Of a stretch of 64,000 nucleotides of DNA, positions 35,501-44,620 are shown piece by piece. Each line of letters opens with the position of its first letter. The stretch's first letter is position 1. The translations under genes were made by a program, and so were the position numbers. The notes under the pieces are model-generated. The model ran no database searches. It was not told the DNA's origin and saw only the letters and a list, made by a program, of their open reading frames with translations. This stretch comes from Paragordius varius (lineage: Eukaryota > Nematomorpha). The stretch is taken from the NCBI GenBank assembly GCA_964247055.1, contig OZ176057.1:2046001-2110000 (forward strand), written 5' to 3'.

Positions 35501-38500
35501 AAAATGTTTTTTGGAACCAAAACCGCGGTTTTAGACAGTTTAAAAAAGGTAATTTCCAAAATTGTTGATTCAAGGGTATATATAAATTAAGTGTTTGATT
35601 TTTCATAAAGCTTGTAAATATCTTTACGGTTTATATGGACATATTGTAACTATTTGCATTGAAATAAATGGCTATCGCTAATTTAAAAAAAATGTGCAGA
35701 AATTGCTGTTTGACTGAAAACAAAGAGACCGAAACCTAAAACGGTTTTGGCAAAATTATCTTTGAAACTTAACCAAAAGAGTTCTTTCTTTAATTACCCC
35801 GTAAATATATATTTCGAATTGATTTATTGCGATTAAAATAACTATAAAAGTTTATATATATTTACCCAAAGGAGTTGCCATACCACGAGCATATATGACA
35901 TGACTAACATACAGAATGATTATAAAGATAAGGGATGCATTAATGTACGAAACATATATAGTGGCTCCTAGACCCCCAACAAATGTATAGCTACCCATTA
36001 TAATTATCATGAGAAGGCAAAATCCAACCACTCCGATATCGCTTATCAGGGATTTGGTTGCTTGAAACCCGCCTATTTATCGTTTAATAAATTATATAGT
36101 AAAAATTGATGCATTTATACAGAAAAAACGTAAAAAAGTACAACAAATGTTTTTAAACAAAAGACAACGATATATTTTTCTTGAATTGTTATATGGGTTA
36201 TGAAATAAACATCAGAAAAGTGAATTGTAATACACCCAATTTTATAGAGTAAAATTATAATGTATATAAATGATGTTAGAAAAATAAGGGTTTTAAGTGT
36301 GTTTGTCTTTGTCAAAAATATATTTGTTTTTATATATTGAGTTTTAACTGTATACTACCGTGTTAACTATGATATGTCATTAAAAGCGACCTTACCTTTA
36401 AATTTTGTAATCATCAATTAGTAAATACGTGTCCTATTAATATAGTTATTTCATATGTTTTAGTGGATTAAACTGAATTTTAAAAGGCGTTAGAATGGAT
36501 TAAGACGCTCGACTTATAAACTATGGATGTGAATGTGGCAGAATATAAATCAGAGGTCTCTAAAATGCGGCTCTCTGATATGGTATGGTTCGCGATAAAA
36601 TTATCAAATAACAGTAAAATACCATAATTACCAAAAATATCTACAAATCCTGGTATAATTACTGATTCTATTAAATTTTTAGGTATGTTTTTCCAAATTT
36701 TGGCAACTAACCATCAAAAATATGGGGAAATATATCGTAGTTATTTTGGTCTTATTTTTTACAGTCTAGTTTAGGTCTAAAAATTTAGAAATGTCTATAT
36801 ACTTTTCGAATGCGGCTCGCCACTTCATTTAAACTACACAAAGCCATTTGCGTTAGACACCCCTATTTTAAATCAATAAACTTTTTGCTTGTAACATTTT
36901 ATCCTTTAATTGGCTCTCAAAATATCACTAATAACGTAAAATTCTCAAATTTTAAAAAAAGAGACATACTAAATGGTTTTTTATTGCAAAAAAGACATAC
37001 TTACTCAAATATCTCAATATTGTTCAAAGACTAAATATTTGTTAGAATAAAACAGTAAATTATATTTAGAATTTTCGAACTGCGTGCTTCTTGTATTAAT
37101 GAGGTTAACCATCCAAGCATATAAGTTTTTAAACAAAACAAAAATCGATATAAAAATAAATAATTATCTCTATTAATAATTTACACCACTCAAATTTCTA
37201 TTTAATCTTTGTAATTGTAAATTTAGCCTTTACTTAATTAGTAAACAATCGCGTTTATATTATTAAGATTTTCATATCTTAAAGTAGCCTAGCCTACTAT
37301 GTTTTAAAACTTTCATATGCCACATTGGAAAAATTTTTTGTCAACAGTTGCACAATTATAGAATCATTATTTTCTAAGAATAAAAATATGCCAAACGTTT
37401 TAAAAAATTTTGAATATCGGAAGTTAAATATTTTGCTAAAGAATGAATCAAGATTTTATTTAAATTAGCGAATTTTTAAGTATAAGCCCTCGATTTTAAA
37501 TTAATTCCATGATAAATATGGAAAAGTATTATTCCCTCAGGTAAACTTTTGCATTGTATTGGGTTAATATCTTTTCCAAACAATTTAACCTTAGATGTCA
37601 TCTTAAACAATGTAGAAACGGCCAGCATGATAACATTATATAGAGAGGACCGTCAAATATTATTATTATGTTTTTAGCATACCTTTTAGTCACATCAGAG
37701 GATTTCTGATGTTAGATTTGCAGTACCTGCTCCTACAGGTTTTTATTCTTTAGCAAAGCGGTTTTGGTCAAAATTAATTGGATAAAATAAATTAATTTTC
37801 AAGTTCGAGTCACAACCGCGATCATGGTCTTAATGCCATAACAAACGTTTGTGAATTTTTTTAAACCAACTTCATATCCATATTTTGCCTCCGAACGCTA
37901 TACTTGTTTTAAAACTCCTTTTTTACCATTTTATAAAAGAATGCATATATTTTAAATGAAGCATTCCAACAAATTACCTAACATTAGCATACCAGTGACC
38001 AGAGTATTGGTTAATAGGGCAAATCCACAATACAAAATATGACAATAGGGGCCAAATCTAACGCCTATAACCTGAACAAACGTTTTAGCCCCCGGAGCGA
38101 TAATTTTGAATTGAAGCGCTAGATTGGAGAAAAGGATTAATTGAACGCATGCGCCCGCGGCATACCAAAAAGCTCCACTGACCCCATACTATACATATAT
38201 ATATATATATATATATTGTTAGTTTTTCATTAAGTATTCCTAGATAGCATATAAAGCAGGAAAGAGAATTATTATGGGTTAATAGGAATAAAACCTGAAA
38301 AAATAACTTTGATTCAATGATATTGCCCGATTTGCTGAATATGCTATCTGGCGAAAAATGAAAAACTAGGATTATATATATATTTATATATATATATTTA
38401 AAATAATTAGAGATGGTATACATAGTAGGTAAGGGGCCCGATTTTTATAGTGTCACTGTCAATTAGCCCTGGGCAGGCGGCAGGCGAGTGTTAAAGCTTA

Positions 38501-41500
38501 CACTAGTCTTCCTCATACAATTTAAGTCCTTATTTTTTTTTTATAAAAGGTATAGTTTTTATGAAAATAATTAAATTTATTATTTTACTTAGATAAATAT
38601 ATAAACATTATTTTAAATACAAACAATAAAATGGATCACATATTAAATTTATTTTTCAATATTTAAATAATATATAGACATGACAATAATTAATCCCCAT
38701 TATCATGTAATTTTTAAAACAACCTCTTGGGCTCATATTGATTATCGTTTTCCTTTCAAATAATTTCATAGTTTTTGTTAAATTCTCAAGCAACGTATTT
38801 AAGAATAAGGACACTAGATAATAACTCATATAAATTAAGATCAGGAGCCTCGCAGTTATAAACTGCTTTTTAGGTTTAGAAACATATTTTTTTTTAAAAT
38901 TAAAAAATTCTTATGTAAAAGGTACCTTAACCGTTACCGTCGTAGATTGTAAGAGAGTTGCGGCCCAGGTCCAATTGGAAACCAAGAGCGAAACTATAAG
39001 GCTAAACGTAACTTTTCGTCCAGCATCAAAGGCCCGATCAACATTATTCTACAATATGATATATAATTAATCAAAGCATATCATTTTATTCGAGGACCTC
39101 TAAAAACTTCCCAAGTTTAAAATAATGTGTTTTTATAAAAATATCATATATTTTATTTAATATATTTATATTTTATTTTACTAATTATTAATTGAAAAGC
39201 TTAAGATCAATTTTTTGGACATTCAATAAAATCACAAAACCGTATGTCGTTCACATCATATTAAAATAAATTATGATTAATTTAAAACTTAAAGCCCTAA
39301 TTTTACACCTTATATACCTGTCTAAACCAGTTAGGGTGAAATAAATTAAGATATATGGAAAATCTTTGAAATCTTACTTGAATTAAATTTATTATTTATT
39401 ATATTTTTGTGATTTCCACCAAAAAATACTTTAGCGCATGTGCTTTATTTTTTCCGATTTGATGAATTCTTAAATCACTAGGCTTAATAATTCGAACTTA
39501 TGATTTTTCCGTGTATTAAAATATAAAAATATACTTTTTAAATCAATTTTGTAGCATCTAAAATTTGGCATTTTTAGTTTTAACAAAATTGCAGTGAAAC
39601 TAAATATTCATGTGTAAATATAATATAAAAAGTTTTAAATAAATTTAACTCAAATATCATGCCAATATGGCTGAAAAAGGTCTTTGTCCGAGAACTTAAC
39701 TTGAATATTAATACATAAGTTGTTTTTATTGAATCAAATATTATACTTTTATATTAGCTAAGATGGCTCCCAAATTCAATTAAACGCCTGATTTTCTAGT
39801 TAGTTTATCAAAAATCAATAATATATGGTTTTATTTACCTTTTAGAAAAATTGGCATTCGCTGAGATTTTTTACATTTATTTTGGATTAAAAAATTATTT
39901 TTAAAGGTATTTTAAAATGTAAAATTATTTGAGCGCTGCAATTTAACATGCGATATCATCAACATAATATAATCTATACCATAAGCCCTAAACATTGTTA
40001 ACATTAAATTTTTTGAAATTTTTTTATAGTTTTTTAGATATTAAGAAATTGCAAGAATTTTCAATTAATGGCATTTATAGTTAATGCGATATATTAATAT
40101 TTTAATGATTTATGTTTTTTGATTTAATATCTAGTTGACATTTAAAGCAATTAAACTTATTAAACGTAATACCTTGTTGGCTTTTAAGAGTTGTCAATGT
40201 TATAATAGATATTAAACAGGTTGCTTAAACAATTTAGTAGAATTGTAAAATTTATGTAAAAATTATAACCGCATGCATACTGGGGATAACATTAAAATAA
40301 ACTTCTTTTTTCATTAATGTTTAATTAAATTAATTAACGACAAATCAAATCTTGACCGTTAAAATGTCTGAAATTTTTCTGTATTAAAAACTTTTAAATG
40401 TAAAAATTTAATAGCGACTTGACAGTGAAATAATCAAGGTTGACTACGTCTATACAACAATAAATCATTTTTAATAAATACTTCAAATCACATTTTTATG
40501 AGTATCAGCGCATTAAAATAATTAAATATTTATGTTTTATGTCATATCCTTACTGAAAAGATAATTAATTATATTATCCTATCTATATAATTAAATTAAA
40601 TTTTATATCCTAAAATCCCCTTTTTTAATTCCCGATCCAATGCTTCTACACAAATGCACACTCCTTAAATAAATTTGCGTTCAACGTATGATATAACCTT
40701 TTGTTTTTGACTGCTTAAATATCTCTTAGTAATTAAAATTTATATTTAAGTAAATGGAAAATCTGCTTTTAATTTATATTTAGGTGCTAATCGATATATT
40801 TTAACACAATTTTGGCCTCGATTTTAAAATAACAAAAAGGTTAATATGGGTAATCAATCAGCTTTATTACGCTAAAATTACGGTTATTTTTTGTAAAATA
40901 TATTTGTTGATTGGAAACATTTAACACTTGGATACAACACATTTATTTTAGTCCTTTGATTCAAAATGGGTTAGTTGGATACCCCAGGCCTGTTTAAAAT
41001 TATATACTTTAAAAAATATGGTAGGAATAAAAACCATACCAAAATTTTGCACTAATATAACATTAATAAACCGAAATATATAAAAGATTTTATTCAAATA
41101 TACTTAATAATACTTATTTTAATGTAAAACCCATAGGTAAAATAGTCAACCTAACATCTGTGCATTGGCTAAATTGAAAATACAAAATAAACCTCTTTTT
41201 CTATTTTAATCAATGTTATATGTAATTTAAATAAAAAATTAACTATAGTTTTAACGTTAGAATTAAATACAAGATATTTTTCGAAAATTTTGTAAAATAA
41301 ATATGGCGTCCAAGTAGTTTGACCAGAAACTTTTTTTTAAAACGAAATTTAATTGATTTTTTTTAGATAATTTTTATTAGGATAGAAGCATAACCGTTTC
41401 CCTCAGTAGTTTTTAAAGATTATATAATTAAATTTATTCTGGGGTATTTGGAAACCCCAATTCGAATCGAAGTGTTATTAAGCACAACGTTTTGTTTTAA

Positions 41501-44116
41501 ACGATAAAATTTTATTAATAATTTATTATTGATTTGGATGATGTGTGTTTCAAATTATTCTTAGACCTACTATTTCATACTAAATAAATGAAAGATTTTT
41601 CTATAAATGATATTTAATAAAAGTCATTGTTTTAAGTTAAAAATAGGGAATAAAAATGTAAAAACAATTCCCATACTTAATTTATATTTCAAATTGTTAA
41701 AAATTGTTTATGTGGAAAAAATCAAGGTATGAAAAATTATAATTGTTTGTTGATATTTGTCTTATTTTACATTTTGTCCTTTATGATTTCAATTTTAACT
41801 GTATATTTATTAAAAGTTCGTTCATCTGGCATAAAGTGGCTGGTATTTATTTCAAAGTTATAACTAAAAATAATATATCTCAACCAAACATCATTAGCCG
41901 TCAAATGTAAAAATGTCAATTCAAAACTTATAACTTATTTCGTATATGATTAAATCTAAATGTTGTATATTTATAATTTCGACCTTGAACTAGGTAAAGT
42001 AATTTTTCTTGGCAGCGAGATCGATAAAATAATTGTGAAATAAAAATAATTGCTTTCCCCGAAAAAAAAGTTTTTTTTGATACTAATAATCCATATGAAG
42101 TTGCAATTTTTTACTTAATTATGACAAATGATTGTGTTGATACTTATTTTATCTGTCACCTACCTAGTTAAAACTTAACTGTAATTTTATTTGTGCTTAA
42201 AAACTCTATAACATATTTAACACTGTTTGGTTATATAAAACCTTATGAAGAGTAGGCTAAGAGATAATTCAGAAGATTATCAATAATCTCAATTATTTTT
42301 TATTTTATAATGGATCACTTTTAATTTTAAAGCCATTGTATTATGTAAAGCCATCGAAAATTATTGTCACAGACAGTGTTTTTATAGAGTTTTCATTGGC
42401 TTAAATATGTAATAAAAGATATTATTGATTAAAAGAAACCTGACTTAATATTTTGCTAAATACCTGATTGCGTATTAAACAATAAATGTTTAATTTCTAA
42501 CAGTATTGTTATTTATACAGTCTAAAATATGTGAAACTATGTATGTTTCTAACCAATATACTAAACATTCAATGCAAATCATATTTAATTGCGCTCAAAA
42601 GATTAATAAATTTAAATTTTTATTTATAAAATGTTTTTTACTAACCTATTTTTAATAATCTAATAATTATTTCCTTTTTGAAAAATTGTATTATTTGAAT
42701 TTTTATTGCATTTGCATATATTAAAATCATGTTTCATATAATCAATGTTTTGGTAGATATTAAAACTAAAAATCGCTTTGAGACGTAAAATTGGTATGTA
42801 TGGTATACATTCATTTTCAATAATAATTACATTTAAAAATCATTATAATAATTATAAATTAAACAATTTAATTCAATGCAATTCAATTATACACTTAATA
42901 TATATGGACACTCTATGTGTCCGTTACATTTTCATAATCTAGCTGCCATTTTTGTTTTTTTATACAAAAGCAATTTTTAAATTAACCATGAAATTCGTTC
43001 TAGACATAACCAATTATAAAAAATGATTATTAAAATTAAAATATTTTTACGATATTTGGATTGTCGAAACATCCGTAATCATTTAGATAAAATATTAAGC
43101 GTTATTTGAGGTAAATTTATATAAGAGATTTGAGTTCAATCCACAAAATTTAGCAGGTAAATTTGACATTACTTGACAGATAATGATTTTTCACAACTCC
43201 CGACCTTTTTTTAAACTCCCAAAAAATGGAATTTAACAACATTTTTTGAAGCATGGTGCTTTTGCCTTAAAAGAAGCTCCACTCTATTAAATTTCCCTTG
43301 ACATTTGTATGTGATTATATTATTTGTTGGCCCTTTTCAATTTATTCAATGAAAATTGGGTAAATAAAAATAACCATCTTACCTGATACATATACATTTC
43401 CCCAAAAACTTACTTTTGATAAATTACACATTCACATGTTCAAAATAGTATAGCTATATGGAAATTTAAATTTTAAAAAAATATCAAAGCCACATGACTA
43501 AAAAGAATGATTTCAAAATTAAAAAACCAATTTTCAAAGGCCTAACTTTCATTTCTGGCGCCCCTCCCCCTCCATGCAACCAACCCCTTGCTTGCATTAT
43601 AAAAAAATAATCAAATTCAAACCCTGGTCATGACCACTGTTCATAAATGGGTGATTTTTTTAATGTATGATTTACAATAATTGCTTTTAAATACCTATTT
43701 TTTGAGATAAAATTAAATTTTATAAAATACGGCGCTCTCCTTCAACTATGGCGCCCTGTGCATTTACTCCCCTTTCATTCCCGTTAGCTAAGCCTTGGCC
43801 ATTTTTATGAACAAAAAAGGGATTAACCTAATTTTTTTGTTTAATCTTTTTTAATCAACAGTTTGCTCTAAGCCATTTTTCCAAAGATGCTCAAATTGTC
43901 TTAAAATCGGAACTGAAACTTAAAATTGTCATAAATAATCATAATAACGTTCCTTAAAATATGTTGCACATTATAAAAAAAGTGTCCTTTTATTAAATGT
44001 TACTAAAAATGACCTTATCCTATTCCCCAAAAAAATATTGCGGTAACGGTTTCGGAATTCAATATGTCCAAAATAATTTTTTATGCTTTAGTCTTCAAAT
44101 GTATATGAAATACATA

Positions 44117-44161
<45 letters not shown>

Positions 44162-44620
44162 AAATGGATATGCAGCGAAAACAATGTGGTTAATTAAATA
44201 TAATGCTGGGTAGTTATAAAAAATTACCTGTTCTTGGTAAACTTTCATACGAACGCGAATGAAAACATTAGCTAACAATAAAGCTAAACCACCAAACACC
44301 AAAGTTATAATTAAATAGAAATGGACAGGTATATAATTCATGATTATCATTGGAGAAGAGGAAGGAGGGTATTCTAAACCATTTCTCCTGTAGTTACCTG
44401 TATTATTTAGGGCGGCAATAATAAGCCTGCTTGATGCTAAAGATGTATTATATGTGAATCCCGTTTTAATTTGATCTTTTTCCAACATAGTTCGTTTGGG
44501 ATTGCCCCTTATTCCTGAGCCACCAAAATAGAGATCAACCAAGGCTTGACAATAAATATTGGATGGGTCTCGCAACAGCGTAACATCAAATATGTCTGGT
44601 ATCATGGTTTTTTTTGTCAA
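23332..44620 (-). CDS. DUR3: DUR3-type urea active transporter (12 exons)
   Basis: This is a sodium:solute-symporter family protein of the DUR3 urea/proton symporter branch, which carries urea across the plasma membrane. The exons run right to left from 44620 to 23332, each listed separately, and all intron phases are consistent. They total 2505 bases or about 835 residues. DUR3 proteins are usually near 650-720, so this one carries an N-terminal extension of about 95 residues and a cysteine-rich loop. Diagnostic segments: NWTWAATLLQS, GVSGAFWYAAGA, YTFVGGLGATIYVSY, GIINVIGNFGAVFIDQSYW, AIPFTLATAAGL, SNILAVSSIITYDIFQTY and RDIDNPLSPWVDVY. The end is uncertain: after IPLSQEIYQ the frame runs 14 codons past the donor to a stop at 23287, or a last exon lies further left. 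Introns are rich in MITEs. Confidence 0.93.
23864..24003 (+). repeat. SINE-like repeat, copy 1
   Basis: A GC-richer 140-bp block beginning GTGAGTGTCACGGGTA and ending in an A-rich tail (GAGAAAAAAAG). An internal AATTTCGCTACC could be a degenerate tRNA-type B box. The segment GAGAGTATTAAAGCTTTCAC recurs at 38440-38540 as GAGTGTTAAAGCTTACACTA, so it is dispersed. It lies in DUR3 intron 11. Confidence 0.5.
24156..24235. mobile_element. MITE family C, end fragment
   Basis: TTACAGTAAAATTAAAATTT then GCAAAACGTATAC and AAAAAAGACAACCATAAT match the left end of family C. No right end was recognised before exon 11. Confidence 0.5.
24434..24716 (-). CDS. DUR3: DUR3 exon 11
   Basis: Acceptor GTCCCAG/GTGAAA, donor GACAA/GTAAAT; phases 1 and 2. 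It encodes EIFPMFLGNVVSISVGCFLT and IVITIVQRFKV, then a basic cytoplasmic segment with CCCKGRQKFRRSNTLRSRAL and the conserved ENVRDIDNPLSPWVDVYDK. The last motif is strongly typical of DUR3 C-terminal regions. Confidence 0.9.
25071..25293 (-). CDS. DUR3: DUR3 exon 10
   Basis: The acceptor is ACATAG/ATTAAC. The likely donor is AGCA/GTAGTA, three bases from an alternative GTATTG; both leave phase 1. It encodes LNWLYNVMGILIGSAIFPIC, FSLFWSQVTGLAVFCSGTFG and CIFGLLTWLLVTWSEYS, two conserved DUR3 helices, and then a Ser-rich stretch. A foldback-like element lies 230 bp upstream in the gene's direction. Confidence 0.87.
25523..25906. mobile_element. Foldback-like element, subfamily 2, copy 1
   Basis: Termini TATACCATTTACAGTTCAA and its complement enclose six tandem 21-bp units on each side (left about 25537-25666, right about 25777-25895), in opposite orientation. 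The unit framework is TTCAAATTCACCC followed by TTGAACAA. The units are nearly identical to each other. A centre of about 105 bp, with GTTTTAAATTAAAATAATAC and CATATATTTCATATT, is shared with the copies at 31715, 55933 and 60971. Because 21 is a multiple of three, every frame through an arm is a heptapeptide repeat (for example SPLNNSN). It lies in DUR3 intron 9. Confidence 0.9.
26345..27054. repeat. Repeat E plus truncated family D copy 3
   Basis: About 26390-26660 is repeat E (GTTCACCTTAGAAGGGCAAA, TTTTTTGGAATCAACTATTT, CTCATATGGAGAGCAC). About 26690-27054 is the right-hand part of family D, ending CAATTTGATTCGAAGGAC and GTTGTACCAAGTG. The left end of D is missing. Located in DUR3 intron 9. 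Confidence 0.5.
27330..27500. repeat. Repeat E segment
   Basis: A stretch resembling 15100-15280: TATTTTAACGAGATTTTTAT, ATCATTTAGTTTTACC and CCTAAAACCAAAAGCAACATG. It precedes family D copy 4, as E precedes the D copies elsewhere. Confidence 0.35.
27683..27860 (-). CDS. DUR3: DUR3 exon 9
   Basis: Acceptor TTGAAAG/CTTGCG, donor GTTCAG/GTTTAA; phases 2 and 0. It encodes a charged stretch (SLRERNRNKNTG), IVFKCKVHGPYRTYYLDMEN, which completes the loop of exon 8, and then a span SWITLFVAFSILPLTYFLNA. The CKVHGPYR motif adds another Cys/His pair to the loop. Confidence 0.87.
28038..28568. mobile_element. Family D element, copy 4
   Basis: The left end has TACTTCAAATTGGGGTATC with a TAATACCCCAG hairpin partner. 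The right end has CTGGGGTATCCAAACGACCC and AATGTGTTGTATTAA. It is in the same orientation as copies 1-3 and sits in DUR3 intron 8. TTAA flanks are not preserved. Confidence 0.6.
28584..28813. mobile_element. MITE family C, copy in DUR3 intron 8
   Basis: Left CAGTAAAATTTAATATTATT with ACCAAAACGTAAAAATATAA. Right AAAAAAGTATTGTTATATTT with TTTGTTGTATAATTTC. The ends are long and inverted, with TA outside. No coding sequence. Confidence 0.65.
29040..29300. other. GC-richer island of unknown nature in intron 8
   Basis: About 29150-29290 stands out in composition (CCCCAACCAACACCGCGAGG, ACTTTGTTGGCCTTGTTT). The minus strand can be read as NKANKVLFPPPRGVGWGKK, but no splice sites or longer frame support an exon. 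It may be an old transposon or retrocopy fragment. Confidence 0.25.
29907..30037 (-). CDS. DUR3: DUR3 exon 8: cysteine-rich loop module
   Basis: Acceptor TTAAAG/CCGTA, donor GACAG/GTGTTT; phases 0 and 2, about 43 codons. The peptide PYRRTNDNNSCLLCGKQRGR continues into KCVCVSKTHCTDCTTDD. It has three cysteine pairs (CxxC, CxC, HCxxC) suggestive of a metal-binding or disulfide-stabilised cytoplasmic loop. As far as I recall, animal DUR3 proteins carry a related loop that plant and fungal ones lack. MITE B copy 1 begins 47 bases upstream in the gene's direction. Confidence 0.85.
30084..30294. mobile_element. MITE family B, copy 1
   Basis: Bounded by CAGTCATGTATACTTTATTT and its complement ending CATGACTG, with TA on both sides as in Tc1/mariner-type insertion. 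An internal pair of perfect 25-bp arms (30143-30167 and 30203-30227, core ACAAGAGCTCTATGG) can form a strong hairpin. A second copy is at 49961-50176. It lies in DUR3 intron 7, close to exon 8. Confidence 0.85.
31137..31483. mobile_element. MITE family C: one right end plus a complete copy
   Basis: 31137-31220 is a lone right end (AAGTTATGGTTGTTTG ... CGTTATGTCGTCCGTATA, ACTGTA). It abuts a complete copy at 31221-31483 (CAGAAAAAATTGAAATTATA left, AAAAAGTATGGTTGTCTTT and TTGTCCGTATTTCAG right). Both are in DUR3 intron 7. Confidence 0.6.
31501..31658 (-). CDS. DUR3: DUR3 exon 7
   Basis: Acceptor TATGTAG/GTTTAG, donor AAAG/GTAATA; phases 1 and 0. It encodes LVLPLVFTYILGPKGAFLLY, LLLLMAITSTGASNILAVSS and IITYDIFQTYLK, the conserved helix pair with the MAxTSxxSxxLxAVSSIxTYDIxxTY pattern of DUR3. 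Confidence 0.93.
31715..31980. mobile_element. Foldback-like element, subfamily 2, reduced copy
   Basis: Left ACTATTTACACCCCTCAAAT with one unit, right with two or three decayed units (TTCAAAGGTAAATTTG) and TAAATGGTAA. The centre (TTATTTCATATCAATAAGG) matches that of copy 1. It is a contracted member of the subfamily, lying in DUR3 intron 6. Confidence 0.55.
32254..32460 (-). CDS. DUR3: DUR3 exon 6
   Basis: Acceptor ACGTAG/GTAATT, donor AGAG/GTCAGA; phases 1 and 1. It encodes NFGAVFIDQSYWNCAVACKP, the core DUR3 signature, followed by GFVLGGLLWFAIPFTLATAA and a cytoplasmic stretch LEFRAGKRFLSDQDIDRG. Reading across the acceptor from exon 5 restores VIGNFGAVFIDQSYW exactly. Confidence 0.95.
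32904..33188. mobile_element. MITE family C, best-preserved copy
   Basis: The roughly 90-bp inverted ends are nearly complete. Left CAGTAAAAACTGAAATTATA, ACAAAAAGTAAAAATATAAA, GGCAACCATACTTTTTAA. Right AAAAAAGTATGGTTGTATTT, CGCGTTTTGTCCATATAA, CAATTTTACTG. TA flanks both sides. It is non-coding and sits in DUR3 intron 5. Confidence 0.75.
33312..33845. mobile_element. Family F element, copy 1 (TTAA-flanked)
   Basis: A 534-bp non-coding element with TTAA directly on both sides (33308-33311, 33846-33849). The right end reads CTCTAGGATATAAAATTATC then GTAATGAAGTG. Family D also ends in AAGTG/TTAA. The middle, with AATCGCTAAGCAACAGGCAA, recurs at 53806, 56903 and partly near 58620. TTAA target sites suggest piggyBac-type mobilisation. 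It is in DUR3 intron 5. Confidence 0.7.
34355..34477 (-). CDS. DUR3: DUR3 exon 5
   Basis: Acceptor ATACCAG/GAGGG, donor TATAG/GTATAC; phases 1 and 1, 41 codons. It carries the extracellular loop RQMYKYLYCLQGPSENYHES and then LPGLQFGIINVI, whose conserved Gly-Asn continues in exon 6 (GNFGAVF). This junction splits the family's best motif. Confidence 0.9.
34655..35453. mobile_element. MITE family C copy with family D nested inside
   Basis: The left end is CAGTTAAAATTAATTATACG with AAGACAACCATACTTTTTG. The right end, at 35390-35453, is ATGGTTGTCTTTTAAAAAA with TGTCCGTATAATTTCAG. Between them lies a full family D element (34803-35346). It is in DUR3 intron 4; a TA run precedes the left end. Confidence 0.7.
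34803..35346. mobile_element. Family D element, copy 5 (nested)
   Basis: CACTATTTCTTCAATCGATT with CGAATTGGGGTATC on the left. CAGGCCTGGAGTAATCAACT, CCCCAATTTGAATCGAATG and CAAGTG on the right, followed by TTAA. It is younger than the family C copy around it. Confidence 0.7.
35866..36072 (-). CDS. DUR3: DUR3 exon 4
   Basis: Acceptor AAATAG/GCGGG, donor TTGG/GTAAAT; phases 1 and 1. It encodes a hydrophobic helix (IGVVGFCLLMIIIMGSYTFV), the conserved VGGLGATIYVSYINA and a further span, IFIIILYVSHVIY. A family C MITE (36098-36350) begins only about 26 bases upstream of the acceptor in the gene's direction. Confidence 0.9.
36098..36350. mobile_element. MITE family C copy abutting DUR3 exon 4
   Basis: Left TAGTAAAAATTGATGCATTT with CAGAAAAAACGTAAAAAAGT. 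Right TTGTCTTTGTCAAAAATATA, TTTTTATATATTGAG, TTTTAACTG. In the gene's direction its end lies about 26 bases before the exon 4 acceptor, so the T-rich tract before that splice site is MITE-derived. Confidence 0.6.
36551..36865. mobile_element. Small hAT-like element in DUR3 intron 3
   Basis: The ends CAGAGGTCTCTAAAATGCGG and (complement) AGGGGTGTCTAACGCAAAT, with GCGGCTC just inside each end, match the family seen at 54949 and 22450. The flanks agree only partly. No coding sequence. Confidence 0.5.
37978..38188 (-). CDS. DUR3: DUR3 exon 3
   Basis: 70 codons plus one base. The acceptor, TATATAG, is the edge of a TA microsatellite, and the donor is TTAG/GTAATT. The peptide starts YGVSGAFWYAAGACVQLILF, passes an intracellular stretch (IIAPGAKTFVQVIGVRFGP) and ends in TNTLVTGMLML, matching the DUR3 helices that follow the WTWAATLL motif. 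Confidence 0.9.
38440..38540 (+). repeat. SINE-like repeat, copy 2 (fragment)
   Basis: GTGTCACTGTCAATTAGCCC and GAGTGTTAAAGCTTACACTA match the 3' half of the block at 23864-24003. It lies in DUR3 intron 2. Confidence 0.4.
38926..39048 (-). CDS. DUR3: DUR3 exon 2
   Basis: 41 codons, phase 0 on both sides, acceptor TTGTAG/AATAAT and donor AAG/GTACCT. It encodes DRAFDAGRKVTFSLIVSLLV and SNWTWAATLLQSTT. The SxWTWAATLLQS motif is the signature of the second core helix in DUR3 transporters, lining the substrate site in the symporter fold. Confidence 0.9.
39049..40922. other. DUR3 intron 1, AT-rich part
   Basis: The largest intron (39049-44227). No exon or element could be supported in this part. 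Confidence 0.3.
40923..41476. mobile_element. Family D element, copy 6 (opposite orientation)
   Basis: It begins CACTTGGATACAACACATTT with TTGATTCAAAATGGG and ends GGGGTATTTGGAAACCCC with TTCGAATCGAAGTG. TTAA precedes it and TTAT follows. It is in DUR3 intron 1. Confidence 0.7.
41634..41801. mobile_element. MITE family C, short copy
   Basis: A reduced copy with AAATGTAAAAACAATTCCC and CATACTTAATTTATATTTC on the left. On the right are ATTTGTCTTATTTTACATTT, TGTCCTTTATGATTTC and TTTTAACTG. Confidence 0.5.
41802..44125. other. DUR3 intron 1, remaining part
   Basis: AT-rich. Two short C-rich blocks (about 43545-43590 and 43735-43790, both with GGCGCCC) may be ends of an unclassified repeat. No exon is seen. 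Confidence 0.3.
44126..44159. repeat. TA microsatellite
   Basis: A run of TA dinucleotides immediately inside DUR3 intron 1. It produces spurious open frames on both strands. Confidence 0.9.
44228..44620 (-). CDS. DUR3: DUR3 exon 1
   Basis: The start ATG is at 44620 and the donor is CAG/GTAATT; 131 codons, phase 0. The first 95 or so residues form an extension with no recognised domain (conserved-looking SNIYCQALVDLYFGGSG). The first membrane span follows, HFYLIITLVFGGLALLLANV, then a basic FIRVRMKVYQEQ. A second in-frame ATG lies five codons on. The ATG is not preceded by any longer open frame. A TA microsatellite sits in the intron just beyond the donor (44126-44159). Confidence 0.88.

Noticed and set aside
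43997-44197. Open frame across a TA run
   Set aside because: It is antisense to the DUR3 exon 1 donor region and consists largely of the TA microsatellite.
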